From Mycolicibacterium peregrinum (lineage in GTDB: Bacteria > Actinomycetota > Actinomycetes > Mycobacteriales > Mycobacteriaceae): DNA of 64,000 bases. Shown piece by piece: positions 33,872 through 42,721 of the stretch. The stretch lies in assembly GCF_002102345.1 (NCBI RefSeq), contig NZ_LQPP01000048.1:124001-188000 (forward strand), given 5' to 3'. The number at the start of each line of letters is the position of its first letter. Positions within the stretch are counted from its first letter, which is position 1. The notes under the pieces are model-generated. The model ran no database searches. It was not told the DNA's origin and saw nothing but the letters and a program-made list of their open reading frames with translations. Made by a program: the position numbers and the translations under genes.

Positions 33872-35436
33872 AGGGCGGCCACCTTCGTCGATTGGCGTAA
33901 CAACATCAAGGTCACCGGGATGGACAGAGCGATCAACATCAGCGCGTAGGGCGCGGCTGCGGCGTAGTCGAGCTCGCTGCTCAGCGACCAGAACCGCATC
34001 GCCAGGGTGCGGGTACCCGTGGGCGCCAGCAACAGTGTCGCAGTCAATTCCGTTGCTACCGCGACGAATACCAGCGAGGCTCCGGCGGCCGCGGCGGGGG
34101 CGGTCAGCCGCAGGGTGATGCGGATGAAGGTCCGCGTCGGCGAGGCTCCCAACGAGCGTGAGGCCTCCTCCACCGACGGCGGCACCTGCGCGAGACCCGA
34201 GCGCAGGCTGACCAGGGCGCGCGGCAAGAACAGCAGAACGTAGGCGCAGATCACCAGGGCGGCAGTCTGATAGAGCGGGGGAGCGTAGCGGATGGCGACG
34301 GTGACGAGCGCCAGCGCGGTCACGATGCCGGGCATCGAGCTGGTGATGAAATTGGCACCCTCGATCGAGCGGGCGAGTAGTCCGCGGTACCGGACCGCGA
34401 CCCAGGCGAACGGGAAAGCCAGCACCGTGGTCAAGGCCGCGGCCACCGCAGCCAGCGCCGCGGTCTGGACCAGCGAGGTGCCGATCTCGGCGGCATCCCA
34501 CACCTGCGCGCCACCGATCCACATCCATCGCGTCAGCGTCCACAGCGGGACGCCCAATGCCAGTGTGCCCAGTGCCAGCAGCCCCACGAGGGCCGGTAGC
34601 GTCGCCCGGCCCAATCGCATCGGTGCGGCGGTCCGCTGGGCTCCGGAGCCGATCCGCGCGAAGCGGGCAGTGCCCCGGGCCGCCGCCTCGGTGACCAGCA
34701 GCAGGAGACACAGGAGCACCAGGACCGCGGCCAGCGTGGCGCCGGCGGCGCCGTCGAACGTGGCCTGGAACTGTTCGAAGATCGCCGTGGTGAAGGTCGA
34801 GAACCGGATCATCGCGAACGCGCCGTATTCGGCCAGCAGGTGCACACCGATCAGGAGAGCGCCGCCGAGGATCGCCAGCCGCAGCTGCGGCAGCACCACC
34901 CGGAAGAACACCCCGGACGATCCGGATCCAAGCGCGCGGGCCGACTCCTCCAACGCCGGATCGATGCGGCGCAGGGTGGCCGCGGCGGGCACGTAGACGA
35001 ACGGGAAGTACGACAGCGTCGCGATCAGCACCCCGGCCGAGAATCCGTGCAACGACGGCACCACGCTCACCCAGGCGTAGCTGTTGACGAACGCGGGCAC
35101 GGCCAGCGGTGCGACGAACACCGGCCGCCACCACGTCCGCCCCGGGAGATCGGTGCGCTCAACCAGCCACGCCGCACCAACACCGAGCGCCACGCACACC
35201 GGCACCGTGATCAGCACCAGTCCCACGGTGTTGACCAGGAGTTCCCCGACGCGCGGCCGGACCACCAGTTCGATCACCCGACGCGAGCCGGTGGTGATCA
35301 CCGACCAGCCGACGTAAGCCAGCGGGATGAAGGTGGCGGCCAGCAGCAGCGTCACGGCGGTGCTCAACGCCGGTCCCGGCCTGGCACGTGCGGCGGGCTG
35401 CTGGGCAGGTGTCGGAGGCGGCTCTGTCGCAACCAA
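33868..35436 (-). CDS. fbpB: Iron(III) ABC transporter permease (fused two-domain)
   Basis: A 522-residue membrane protein with about 12 hydrophobic segments and two copies of the inner-membrane permease EAA loop: EESARALGSGSSGVFFRVVLPQ near residue 165 and EEASRSLGASPTRTFIRITLR near residue 420. This fused arrangement is typical of FbpB/SfuB ferric-iron permeases. The start codon is TTG at 35436, immediately after the binding-protein stop, with no Shine-Dalgarno sequence, which implies translation coupled to fbpA. Confidence 0.9.
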   Translation of the reverse strand: MVATEPPPTPAQQPAARARPGPALSTAVTLLLAATFIPLAYVGWSVITTGSRRVIELVVRPRVGELLVNTVGLVLITVPVCVALGVGAAWLVERTDLPGRTWWRPVFVAPLAVPAFVNSYAWVSVVPSLHGFSAGVLIATLSYFPFVYVPAAATLRRIDPALEESARALGSGSSGVFFRVVLPQLRLAILGGALLIGVHLLAEYGAFAMIRFSTFTTAIFEQFQATFDGAAGATLAAVLVLLCLLLLVTEAAARGTARFARIGSGAQRTAAPMRLGRATLPALVGLLALGTLALGVPLWTLTRWMWIGGAQVWDAAEIGTSLVQTAALAAVAAALTTVLAFPFAWVAVRYRGLLARSIEGANFITSSMPGIVTALALVTVAIRYAPPLYQTAALVICAYVLLFLPRALVSLRSGLAQVPPSVEEASRSLGASPTRTFIRITLRLTAPAAAAGASLVFVAVATELTATLLLAPTGTRTLAMRFWSLSSELDYAAAAPYALMLIALSIPVTLMLLRQSTKVAAL

Positions 35437-36453
35437 TTACAACAAGCCAGCCTTTGTCATCAGGTCGGTGACCTTGGTGGCATCGAGATTGGACGGGTTG
35501 ACGGCCGGGGCCTGCAGCGAGTCCAGCGGCGGCAGCGCGGGATTGGCAGCGACCCCACTGGCGACCGGATACTCGAACGAGGTGCCCTTCTGCAGCACCT
35601 CCTGGCCGGCCTTGCCCGTGATGAACCGGAGGAACTTCTGGGCCTGCTCCTGCTTCTTGCTGGATTTCAGGACGCCGCCGCCGGACAGGCTGACGAACGC
35701 GCCGGGATCTTCGTTCTTGAAGTAGTGCAGCGCGGTGTTGCCGCTGATTTCCTTGGTCTTGGCCTGATCGCGGAACCAGTAGTAGTGATAGATGATGCCG
35801 CCGTCGACCTGGCCGTCGTTGACGGCGCGCAGCGTGGCGATGTTGTCCTGGAGCACAACGGCATTCGTCTTCAGGCCGGCCAGCCACTGCGCGGTGGCCG
35901 GCTCACCCTTCAGTTCGAGGATGGCCGCGACGATTGCCTGGAAGTCCGCCTTGGCCGGCGGTGCACCCCAACGGCCCTTCCACTGTGGCTGCTGTAGATC
36001 CATGATCGAGTGCGGCAGCTGGTCCGCGGGCAGCTTGGCTTTGTTGTAGACGAAGACGGTCGAGCGTGCCGCCACGCCGGTCCACTTGTTCGACGACGGG
36101 CGGAACTGGGCCGGGACCTGGTCGAGCGTCTGCTGCTCGACATCGGCGAACAGCCCCGCCTTCTCGACAGCGGCCATCGCGGGGGAGTTCTCGGTAAGGA
36201 AGACGTCGGCCGGTGAGGCGTCGCCCTCGGCCACCAGTTGGTTGCCGAGCTCGGTGTCACCGCCCTGGCGATAGGTGACCTTGATGCCGGTCTCCTTGGT
36301 GAAGGCGTCGATCCACTCTTTGGTCAGCGACTCGTGCTGGGCGTTGTAGATCAGCAGCTCGTCAGACCCCGAACTGGAGCACGCGACCATGCCGGTGGCG
36401 ACCGCGACGGCAGACAGGACAACAGCAACCCGGCGGCTCCAGCGTGTGAGCAT
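35437..36453 (-). CDS. fbpA: Iron(III)-binding lipoprotein of an Fbp-type ABC transporter
   Basis: Extracytoplasmic solute-binding protein, 338 residues, with lipobox TGMVAC (Cys about residue 25) for membrane anchoring. NAQHESLTKEWIDAFTKETGIKVTYRQGGDTEL is typical of class II ferric-binding proteins, and the YHYYWFRD cluster supplies the Tyr residues that coordinate Fe3+ in FbpA/SfuA. ATG 36453 is preferred because AAAGGA lies about eight bases upstream; a TTG one codon earlier is open. First gene of the fbpA-fbpB-fbpC-acyltransferase operon, with an IdeR-like box 20 bases upstream. Confidence 0.92.
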   Translation of the reverse strand: MLTRWSRRVAVVLSAVAVATGMVACSSSGSDELLIYNAQHESLTKEWIDAFTKETGIKVTYRQGGDTELGNQLVAEGDASPADVFLTENSPAMAAVEKAGLFADVEQQTLDQVPAQFRPSSNKWTGVAARSTVFVYNKAKLPADQLPHSIMDLQQPQWKGRWGAPPAKADFQAIVAAILELKGEPATAQWLAGLKTNAVVLQDNIATLRAVNDGQVDGGIIYHYYWFRDQAKTKEISGNTALHYFKNEDPGAFVSLSGGGVLKSSKKQEQAQKFLRFITGKAGQEVLQKGTSFEYPVASGVAANPALPPLDSLQAPAVNPSNLDATKVTDLMTKAGLL

Positions 36454-36472
36454 CAAGTGAATCCTTTCGGCG

Positions 36473-36491
36473 TTAGCTGAGCATCACCTAA
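36473..36491 (-). promoter_or_regulatory. IdeR/DtxR iron box upstream of fbpA
   Basis: Read on the fbpA strand this 19-mer is TTAGGTGATGCTCAGCTAA. It agrees with the DtxR/IdeR consensus TTAGGTTAGGCTAACCTAA at 15 of 19 positions, including the outer TTAGGT and CTAA. It lies 20-38 bases before the fbpA start, where Fe2+-IdeR would block transcription when iron is sufficient. The same gap contains the yraN promoter in the other direction. Confidence 0.75.
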
Positions 36492-36593
36492 GGACACTAC
36501 CGGGGCGGGCGAGACCTGTGGATGAACTCGACGCTGGGGATAACTCGGCCGGATTGAGCAGATGCTGTCGGACCGTGTCCGCACGGTGTGGGC

Positions 36594-36962
36594 ATGAGTT
36601 CTCTGACACGGGCCGAGATCGGCGCACTGGGTGAACAGCTGGCCGTCGAGTATCTGACGGCACAGGGCATGCGCACCCTGACCCGCAACTGGCGATGCCG
36701 CTACGGCGAGCTGGACGTGATCGCCGTGGACGTCGCCACCAACACGGCGGTCTTCGTCGAGGTGAAGACCCGCACCGGCGACGGCTTCGGCGGCCTGGCC
36801 GAGGCGGTCACGGCACAGAAGGTGCGCCGGATCCGCCGACTGGCGGCGCTGTGGCTGGCCGAGCAGGAGGTTCGCTTCGCCGCACTGCGCATCGACGTGA
36901 TCGGCGTGCGCCTCGGCCGCCGCCGAGAACCCGAGCTGACACACCTCAAGGGGGTGGGTTGA
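36594..36962 (+). CDS. yraN: UPF0102/YraN family endonuclease-like protein
   Basis: A 122-residue restriction-endonuclease-fold protein (Rv2898c-like). GELDVIAVD and FVEVKTRTG supply the D-ExK nuclease motif; LGEQLAVEYLTAQGMRTLTRNWR is the conserved N-terminus. ATG 36594 aligns with this domain; a GTG at 36588 is also open. Function in the cell is poorly defined, but it is consistently linked to yifB and dprA, as here. yifB starts one base after its stop. Confidence 0.93.
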   Translation: MSSLTRAEIGALGEQLAVEYLTAQGMRTLTRNWRCRYGELDVIAVDVATNTAVFVEVKTRTGDGFGGLAEAVTAQKVRRIRRLAALWLAEQEVRFAALRIDVIGVRLGRRREPELTHLKGVG

Positions 36963-36963
36963 A

Positions 36964-38475
36964 ATGGGTTTGGGCAGAGCATATTCGGTGGCCGTGCGTG
37001 CGGTCGACGGCGTCATCGTGGAGATCGAGGCAGACATCACCTCGGGGCTGCCGGGCGTGCATCTGGTGGGCTTGCCCGACACCGCGCTGCAGGAGTCGCG
37101 GGACCGGGTGCGCGCGGCGATCACCAACTGCGGCAACGAATGGCCGATGTCGCGCCTGACGTTGGCGCTCTCACCGGCGACCCTGCGCAAGGTCGGTTCG
37201 GTCTACGACGTGGCGCTGGCGGCTGCAGTCCTCTCGGCGCACACCAAGACGGCCTGGGCCCGCCTGGAGAAGTCGGTGCTGCTCGGTGAACTCGCCCTCG
37301 ACGGCCGCATCCGTCCGGTGCACGGCGTCCTGCCGGCGGTGTTGGCGGCCAAGCAGGAGGGCTGGCCTGTGGTGGTGGTGCCCGTCGACAACCTGGCCGA
37401 GGCGAGTCTGGTCGACGGAATCGAGGTGTGGGGGGTGCGCACGTTGCGTCAGCTGCAGGCCTGGCTCGACGGAAAGGGGGATCTGGTGGCGCGGGTGGCG
37501 ACGCCGGGGTGCGCTCCCGAGCCCACTGCTGATCTTGCCGATGTGGTCGGTCAGGCCCAGGCGCGCTACGCCCTGGAGGTGGCAGCCGCCGGTGCTCATC
37601 ATCTGATGCTCACCGGCCCTCCCGGTATCGGCAAAACGATGTTGGCGCAGCGCCTTCCGGGCTTGTTGCCACCGTTGTCGCCGGGAGAGTCGCTGGAGGT
37701 GACCGCGATTCACTCCGTGGCGGGGTTGCTGGCAGGGGATACACCGCTGATCACGCGACCGCCGTTCGTGGCTCCCCACCACACCTCGACCGTGGCGGCT
37801 CTCGTCGGAGGCGGAAGCGGGTTCGCTCGCCCCGGCGCGGTCAGCCGGGCACACCGCGGCGTGTTGTTTCTCGATGAGTTCCCCGAGATGGGCTCAAGTG
37901 CCCTCGAAGCCCTGCGAACTCCACTCGAAGACGGTGAGATCCGGCTGGCCCGCCGGGACGGGGTGGCATGCTATCCGGCCCGATTCCAACTTGTTCTGGC
38001 GGCCAACCCGTGCCCGTGCGCACCGCCCAAATCACAGGACTGTGTCTGTTCGGCCCAGGCCAGGCTGCGGTATCGCGGCAAGCTGTCCGGGCCATTGGTG
38101 GACCGCGTCGACTTGCAGGTGGAGCTACATCCCGTCAGCCTCGGGGCATTCACCCCGCAGGCCGGCGAGTCGACTGACGTGGTGCGCGCCCGTGTCGCGG
38201 CAGCCCGCCTCGCCGCCGAAGAACGGTGGAAACCGTACGGGATCGGCACCAATGCCGAGGTCGGCGGTTCGCTGCTGCGGCGAGAATTCCGACTGCCCAG
38301 AGCTGCCATGGAGCCCTTGCGGTCCGCACTGGACCTCGGGTTGATCAGCATGCGCGGCGCCGACAGGAGCTTGAGGGTCGCCTGGACGTTGGCCGATCTC
38401 GCCGGCCGGACCATGCCGGCCCGCGAGGACGTGGCCACGGCGTTGGGCTTTCGACGGGCCGGGGGTGTGTCATGA
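36964..38475 (+). CDS. yifB: YifB/ComM family AAA+ ATPase (Mg-chelatase-like)
   Basis: A 503-residue protein: N-terminal Lon-type domain (GLPGVHLVGLPDTALQESRDRVRAAI), then AAA+ ATPase with Walker A TGPPGIGKTMLAQR, Walker B GVLFLDEFPEM and ANPCPC, and a C-terminal Mg-chelatase domain. ComM homologues are hexameric branch-migration helicases that help integrate transforming DNA. It overlaps dprA by ATGA, so both are translationally coupled. Confidence 0.95.
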   Translation: MGLGRAYSVAVRAVDGVIVEIEADITSGLPGVHLVGLPDTALQESRDRVRAAITNCGNEWPMSRLTLALSPATLRKVGSVYDVALAAAVLSAHTKTAWARLEKSVLLGELALDGRIRPVHGVLPAVLAAKQEGWPVVVVPVDNLAEASLVDGIEVWGVRTLRQLQAWLDGKGDLVARVATPGCAPEPTADLADVVGQAQARYALEVAAAGAHHLMLTGPPGIGKTMLAQRLPGLLPPLSPGESLEVTAIHSVAGLLAGDTPLITRPPFVAPHHTSTVAALVGGGSGFARPGAVSRAHRGVLFLDEFPEMGSSALEALRTPLEDGEIRLARRDGVACYPARFQLVLAANPCPCAPPKSQDCVCSAQARLRYRGKLSGPLVDRVDLQVELHPVSLGAFTPQAGESTDVVRARVAAARLAAEERWKPYGIGTNAEVGGSLLRREFRLPRAAMEPLRSALDLGLISMRGADRSLRVAWTLADLAGRTMPAREDVATALGFRRAGGVS

Positions 38476-39599
38476 CCGACGAGGTCCGGCGTGCCTGGGC
38501 CTATCTGTCACGGGTCGTCGAGCCGCCGTGCGCAGAACTGGCGGCCTTCGTCGCGCAGGTGGGTCCGGTCGAGGCGGCCGGCCGGGTCAAATCCGGTGAC
38601 GTCGGGCCGGAATTGTTGAGCCGGGTCGTGGCCCGTCGGGAATTAGATTGTTCAGCAAAGGATCTGGATGTCCTCGACCGAATGGGTGGGCGGTTGATCA
38701 CCCCCGGTGACGACGAGTGGCCGCTGCTGCGATTCCGTGCCTTGGGCGTGAAAAAGGATCGCAAGCGTGCCAACGCGCATCCGCCGTTGGTGTTGTGGGC
38801 GAGCGGGCCGGTGCGGCTCGATGAGGTGACTGAGCGCGCCGCGGCGATCGTCGGGACCCGCGCGGCCACAGCGTACGGCGAGCACGTGACCGCTGACTTG
38901 GCCGCTGGGTTGGTTGAGCGCGAGGTGACGGTGGTGTCCGGCGGTGCCTATGGCATCGACGGAGCAGCACACCGCGCCGCCCTGGCTTGTGAGGGCATGA
39001 CCGTCGCGATCGTGGCCGGTGGCATCGACAATCCGTACCCTTCCGGGCACAGCGCACTGTTTCACCGGATCCGCCAGGAATGTCTGTTGGTCAGCGAGTA
39101 TCCGCCGGGTGTCGCGCCGGGCCGGCTGCGGTTTCTGACCCGCAACCGGTTGGTCGCGGCCCTCTCGGGTGCGACGGTGGTCGTCGAGGCCGGATTGCGC
39201 AGCGGTGCGGCCAATACAGCCGGGTGGGCCAAGTTGCTGGGCCGGTCGGTGTGCGCGGTGCCAGGGCCGGTGACCTCGGCAGCATCGGCGGGCTGTCATG
39301 CGCTGCTTCGAAGCGGTGCCAACCTGGTCGGGCGCGCCGAGGAGATCGTCGAACTCGTCGGCCGCATAGGCGAACTCGCGTCGGAGGAACCGCATCCGGT
39401 GGCCCCGCTCGACAAGTTCTCGCCGATTGAGAAACAGGTTTACGACGCGCTGCCGTCGCGCGGCGCCCACACCGTGGACGAGCTCGCGATGCTCGCCGCC
39501 CTTCCACCGCTTCAGATACTGGGGCCGTTGACGACATTGGAGCTCGCGGGGATGGTCGTCAGCGAGAACGGGTGCTGGCGGTTGCGCCGGCGCCGGTAG
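38472..39599 (+). CDS. dprA: DNA-processing protein DprA
   Basis: DprA binds single-stranded DNA and loads RecA in transformation; its role in mycobacteria is unclear. The 375-residue protein has the Rossmann-fold core with AAIVGTRAATAYGEHVTADLA, VVSGGAYGIDGAAHRAAL, GGIDNPYPSGH and LTRNRLVAALSGATVVVEA, followed by a C-terminal winged helix (KQVYDALPSRGAHTVDELAMLA). Coupled to yifB upstream. Confidence 0.95.
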   Translation: MTDEVRRAWAYLSRVVEPPCAELAAFVAQVGPVEAAGRVKSGDVGPELLSRVVARRELDCSAKDLDVLDRMGGRLITPGDDEWPLLRFRALGVKKDRKRANAHPPLVLWASGPVRLDEVTERAAAIVGTRAATAYGEHVTADLAAGLVEREVTVVSGGAYGIDGAAHRAALACEGMTVAIVAGGIDNPYPSGHSALFHRIRQECLLVSEYPPGVAPGRLRFLTRNRLVAALSGATVVVEAGLRSGAANTAGWAKLLGRSVCAVPGPVTSAASAGCHALLRSGANLVGRAEEIVELVGRIGELASEEPHPVAPLDKFSPIEKQVYDALPSRGAHTVDELAMLAALPPLQILGPLTTLELAGMVVSENGCWRLRRRR

Positions 39600-39680
39600 A
39601 CCCCATGCACGGGGCCTGTCTCCGTATAGTCGATGAGGTCGGCTAATAAAGAGATCGGCCGAGCGAGTTTTGGAGGCGGT

Positions 39681-40544
39681 ATGGCAGGACGTCCCGTGCA
39701 CACGTTTGAAGTGGTGCGCCGCGAGCAACTGACCGATCACATGGTCAGGCTGGTACTGGGCGGCAATGGCGCCAACGGCTTCGACACGTTCTCGCCCAAC
39801 GAGTTCAGCGATGCCTACGTCAAGATCGCCATCGTTCCCGAAAGTGTCGATGTAGCGGCGCTGCCGAAACCCTTGACGCTGGACAGCTTTCAGGAATTGC
39901 CCGCCGAACAGCGACCGACGGTGCGCACCTACACCGTGCGCAGCATCGACACCGAACGCGGCGAGATCACCATCGACTTCGTCGTGCACGGCGAGCAGGG
40001 CGTGGCCGCCCCCTGGGCCGCGGCGGTCCAACCCGGTCAGCCCGCCTACCTGATGGGGCCGAGCGGGGCCTACGCCCCCGACCCGGCTGCTGATTGGCAT
40101 CTGCTGGCTGGTGACGAAGCCGCGGTTCCCGCCATCAGCGCAGCACTGGAAGCCTTGCCCGACAACGCGATCGGCAAGGTCTTCCTCGAGGTGGCCGGCC
40201 CGGGGGATGAAATTGAGCTCTCCGCTCCCGATGGTGTCGAGGTCACCTGGATCCACCGGGGCGGGCGCGCCGACCTGGTCGGCGACGACCACGCCGGAGA
40301 CAATGCACCACTGATTGCCGCGGTCAAAGAGGCGGCCTGGCTGCCGGGGCAGGTCCAGGTGTTCATCCACGGCGAGGCCCAGGCCGTCATGCACAACCTG
40401 CGCCCGTACATCCGCAAGGAGCGCGGTGTCCCGGCGAAGTGGGCCGCCTCGATCTCGGGGTACTGGCGTCGTGGACGCACCGAGGAGACGTTCCGGCAGT
40501 GGAAGGCCGAGCTGGCAAAAGCGGAGGCCGACACCGCGGGCTGA
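39681..40544 (+). CDS. viuB: Siderophore-interacting protein (ViuB-like ferric reductase)
   Basis: FAD-dependent reductase of 287 residues releasing iron from ferric siderophores. FAD-binding motif RTYTVRSID, then FVVHGEQGVAAPWA, GPSGAYAP and an NAD(P)H-like domain with LLAGDEAAVPAISAALEAL and a C-terminal YWRRGRTEETF, all typical of the SIP family. ATG 39681 follows TGGAGGCGGT. TATAGT at 39625-39630 is a candidate -10. Matches Rv2895c. It is on the opposite strand to, and 3.2 kb from, the Fbp operon. Confidence 0.92.
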   Translation: MAGRPVHTFEVVRREQLTDHMVRLVLGGNGANGFDTFSPNEFSDAYVKIAIVPESVDVAALPKPLTLDSFQELPAEQRPTVRTYTVRSIDTERGEITIDFVVHGEQGVAAPWAAAVQPGQPAYLMGPSGAYAPDPAADWHLLAGDEAAVPAISAALEALPDNAIGKVFLEVAGPGDEIELSAPDGVEVTWIHRGGRADLVGDDHAGDNAPLIAAVKEAAWLPGQVQVFIHGEAQAVMHNLRPYIRKERGVPAKWAASISGYWRRGRTEETFRQWKAELAKAEADTAG

Positions 40545-40567
40545 CGCCAGATGGCAAGCTAGCCGTC

Positions 40568-41728
40568 ATGGCATTCGGCGATTACCAACTCGAGATCTAT
40601 CTGCAGGGGTTGTCCGGCGTGCTGCCGAGCATGCCGATGGACTATGCGGGACTTGAGGCCAAGGCACAGGCGGCGATGCCGGCCTCGATCTGGTCGTATG
40701 TGGCCGGTGGTGCCGGTGACGAGCGCACCCAGCAGGTCAACCGCAGCGCCTTCGACCGGTGGGGGTTGATGCCCCGGATGTTGAACGCGCACCGGGAGCG
40801 TGATCTGTCCGTCGAGGTGTTCGGGTTGAAGCTGCCCTCGCCGTTGTTCATGGCGCCGATCGGGGTGCTGGGTATCTGTGGGCAGGACGGGCACGGGGAT
40901 CTGGCCGGTGCCCGCGCCGCGGCGCGGACCGGGGTGCCGCTGATGGTGTCCACCCTGACCGAGGATCCGCTTGAAGACGTCGCCGCCGAGTTCGGTGACA
41001 CCCCAGGCTTTTTCCAGCTGTACACACCGACCGACAAGGACCTGGCCGCCAGTTTGGTGCAGCGCGCTGAGAAGGCCGGGTACAAGGGCATCGTCGTCAC
41101 GCTCGATACCTGGGTGCCGGGTTGGCGCCCGCGCGACCTGTCCACCTCGAACTTTCCGCAGTTGCGCGGCAAGTGTCTGGCCAACTACACCAGTGACCCG
41201 GTGTTCCGTGCCGGCCTGCAGCAGCCGCCCGAGCAGAACCCCCAGGCGACGGTCCTGCGCTGGGTGAGCCTGTTCGGCAATCCGCTGACCTGGGATGATC
41301 TGCCGTGGCTGCGGTCGCTGACCACGTTGCCGCTGATCCTGAAGGGTATCTGTCACCCTGACGACGTCCGGCGGGCCAAGGACGGTGGTGTCGACGGTAT
41401 TTATTGTTCGAATCATGGTGGGCGCCAAGCCAATGGTGGCCTGCCGGCGATCGACTGCCTGCCTGGTGTGGTCGAGGCCGCCGACGGGCTGCCGGTGCTG
41501 TTCGACTCGGGAATCCGCAACGGCGCCGACATCGTCAAGGCGCTTGCGCTGGGTGCCACCGCGGTCGGTGTGGGCCGTCCGTATGCCTACGGGCTGGCCT
41601 TGGGCGGCACTGACGGTATCGTGCACGTGCTGCGGTCGCTGCTCGCCGAGGCCGACCTGATCATGGGCGTCGACGGGTATCCGACGCTGGCCGATCTCAC
41701 ACCCGACGCCCTGCAACGGGTGGACTGA
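40568..41728 (+). CDS. FMN-dependent alpha-hydroxy-acid oxidase, lactate 2-monooxygenase type
   Basis: A 386-residue TIM-barrel flavoenzyme. The start MAFGDYQLEIYLQGLSGVLPSMP and the blocks SYVAGGAGDE, PIGVLGICGQDGHGD, TLDTWVPGWRPRDL, SNFPQLRGKCLANY and YCSNHGGRQANGGLPAIDCLP closely resemble M. smegmatis lactate 2-monooxygenase as I remember it. The His of SNHGGRQ is the catalytic base. It oxidises an L-2-hydroxy acid, but whether as oxidase, dehydrogenase or decarboxylating monooxygenase cannot be told from sequence. It follows viuB by 23 bases. Confidence 0.9.
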   Translation: MAFGDYQLEIYLQGLSGVLPSMPMDYAGLEAKAQAAMPASIWSYVAGGAGDERTQQVNRSAFDRWGLMPRMLNAHRERDLSVEVFGLKLPSPLFMAPIGVLGICGQDGHGDLAGARAAARTGVPLMVSTLTEDPLEDVAAEFGDTPGFFQLYTPTDKDLAASLVQRAEKAGYKGIVVTLDTWVPGWRPRDLSTSNFPQLRGKCLANYTSDPVFRAGLQQPPEQNPQATVLRWVSLFGNPLTWDDLPWLRSLTTLPLILKGICHPDDVRRAKDGGVDGIYCSNHGGRQANGGLPAIDCLPGVVEAADGLPVLFDSGIRNGADIVKALALGATAVGVGRPYAYGLALGGTDGIVHVLRSLLAEADLIMGVDGYPTLADLTPDALQRVD

Positions 41729-41811
41729 CCCGCTCGCAGCAACCAACCGAACGCCGCGACACGCGCAGGCGGTTGCCTGCGACGGTCGGAACGGTCTGAC
41801 ACGGTGGTGGA

Positions 41812-42711
41812 GTGAGCACCGGGACCGACGCGATACTGGACGAGTTCGACCAGTATCTCGAGCTGGAACGTGGCCGGTCTGCGCACACCCGCCGCGCGTA
41901 CCGGGGTGACCTGACTGCGCTGTTCGATTTCACCGGCGGCGGACTGGAGACTCTGACCCTGCCGAGGTTGCGCTCCTGGTTGGCCGCCCAGGCCGCAGCC
42001 GGGACGGCGCGGACCACGCTGGCGCGCCGAACCTCCTCGGTCAAGACCTTCTCCACCTGGGCGACGCGGCGGGGACTGCTGCCGAATGACCCCGCCGCGC
42101 GGTTGCAGGTGCCGAAGGCCCACCGCACCTTGCCTGCGGTGCTGCGCCGCGACCAGGCAGTGAACGCCATGGAAGCGATGAATTCAGCTGTGCAGGAAGG
42201 TGACCCGCTCGCACTGCGGGACAGGTTGATCGTCGAGCTGCTGTACGCCACCGGTATTCGGGTCAGCGAACTGTGTGGCCTGGACATCGATGACATCGAC
42301 ACCCCGCGCCGGGTGCTGCGGGTGTTGGGTAAGGGCAACAAGCAACGCACGGTCCCTTTCGGTGAACCGGCACTGGTCGCGTTGACTTCCTGGCTCACCG
42401 ACGGGCGGCCCGAACTGGTCACTGCCGATTCCGGCCCCGCGCTCCTGCTCGGGGCCCGCGGCAAGCGCCTCGACCCCCGTCAGGCCCGAACCGTGGTGCA
42501 CCAGACCGTCTCCGCCGTCGACGGCGCCCCCGCCATCGGCCCCCACGGACTACGCCACAGCGCGGCCACCCACCTGCTGGAGGGCGGTGCCGACCTGCGC
42601 GTCGTACAGGAGTTGCTGGGACACAGTTCACTGGCCACCACCCAGCTCTACACCCACGTCACAGTGGAACGGTTGCGCGCGGTGCACGACCAGGCGCATC
42701 CACGAGCCTGA
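41812..42711 (+). CDS. xerC: Tyrosine recombinase XerC
   Basis: Site-specific recombinase of 299 residues that resolves chromosome dimers at dif with XerD. The N-terminal SAM-like DNA-binding domain contains FDQYLELERGRSAHTRRAYRGDL. The catalytic residues appear in order: Arg in TGIRVSELCGL, HGLRHSAATHLLEGG (His-x2-Arg), LGHSS (His) and the nucleophile Tyr in TQLYTHV. Location next to dprA/viuB and rpsB-tsf matches Rv2894c, so it is the housekeeping protein and not a phage integrase. GTG 41812 start. Confidence 0.95.
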   Translation: MSTGTDAILDEFDQYLELERGRSAHTRRAYRGDLTALFDFTGGGLETLTLPRLRSWLAAQAAAGTARTTLARRTSSVKTFSTWATRRGLLPNDPAARLQVPKAHRTLPAVLRRDQAVNAMEAMNSAVQEGDPLALRDRLIVELLYATGIRVSELCGLDIDDIDTPRRVLRVLGKGNKQRTVPFGEPALVALTSWLTDGRPELVTADSGPALLLGARGKRLDPRQARTVVHQTVSAVDGAPAIGPHGLRHSAATHLLEGGADLRVVQELLGHSSLATTQLYTHVTVERLRAVHDQAHPRA

Positions 42712-42721
42712 AGAGGAGATC

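Noticed and set aside
32876..33949. 357-codon plus-strand frame across the ABC ATPase
   Set aside because: Antisense to Walker A, signature and Walker B motifs; no domain of its own.
33872..35134. N-terminal extension of the ABC ATPase frame
   Set aside because: The open frame continues through the permease gene but codes Arg-rich nonsense; the ABC domain begins at GTG 33871.
39633..39660. Iron box upstream of viuB
   Set aside because: GGCTAATAAA-like sequence matches the IdeR consensus at only about 10 of 19 positions, not above background for this composition.
41812..42711. Tyrosine recombinase as a sign of an integrated element
   Set aside because: Sequence and neighbours identify chromosomal XerC; no attachment-site duplications, tRNA or phage genes nearby.
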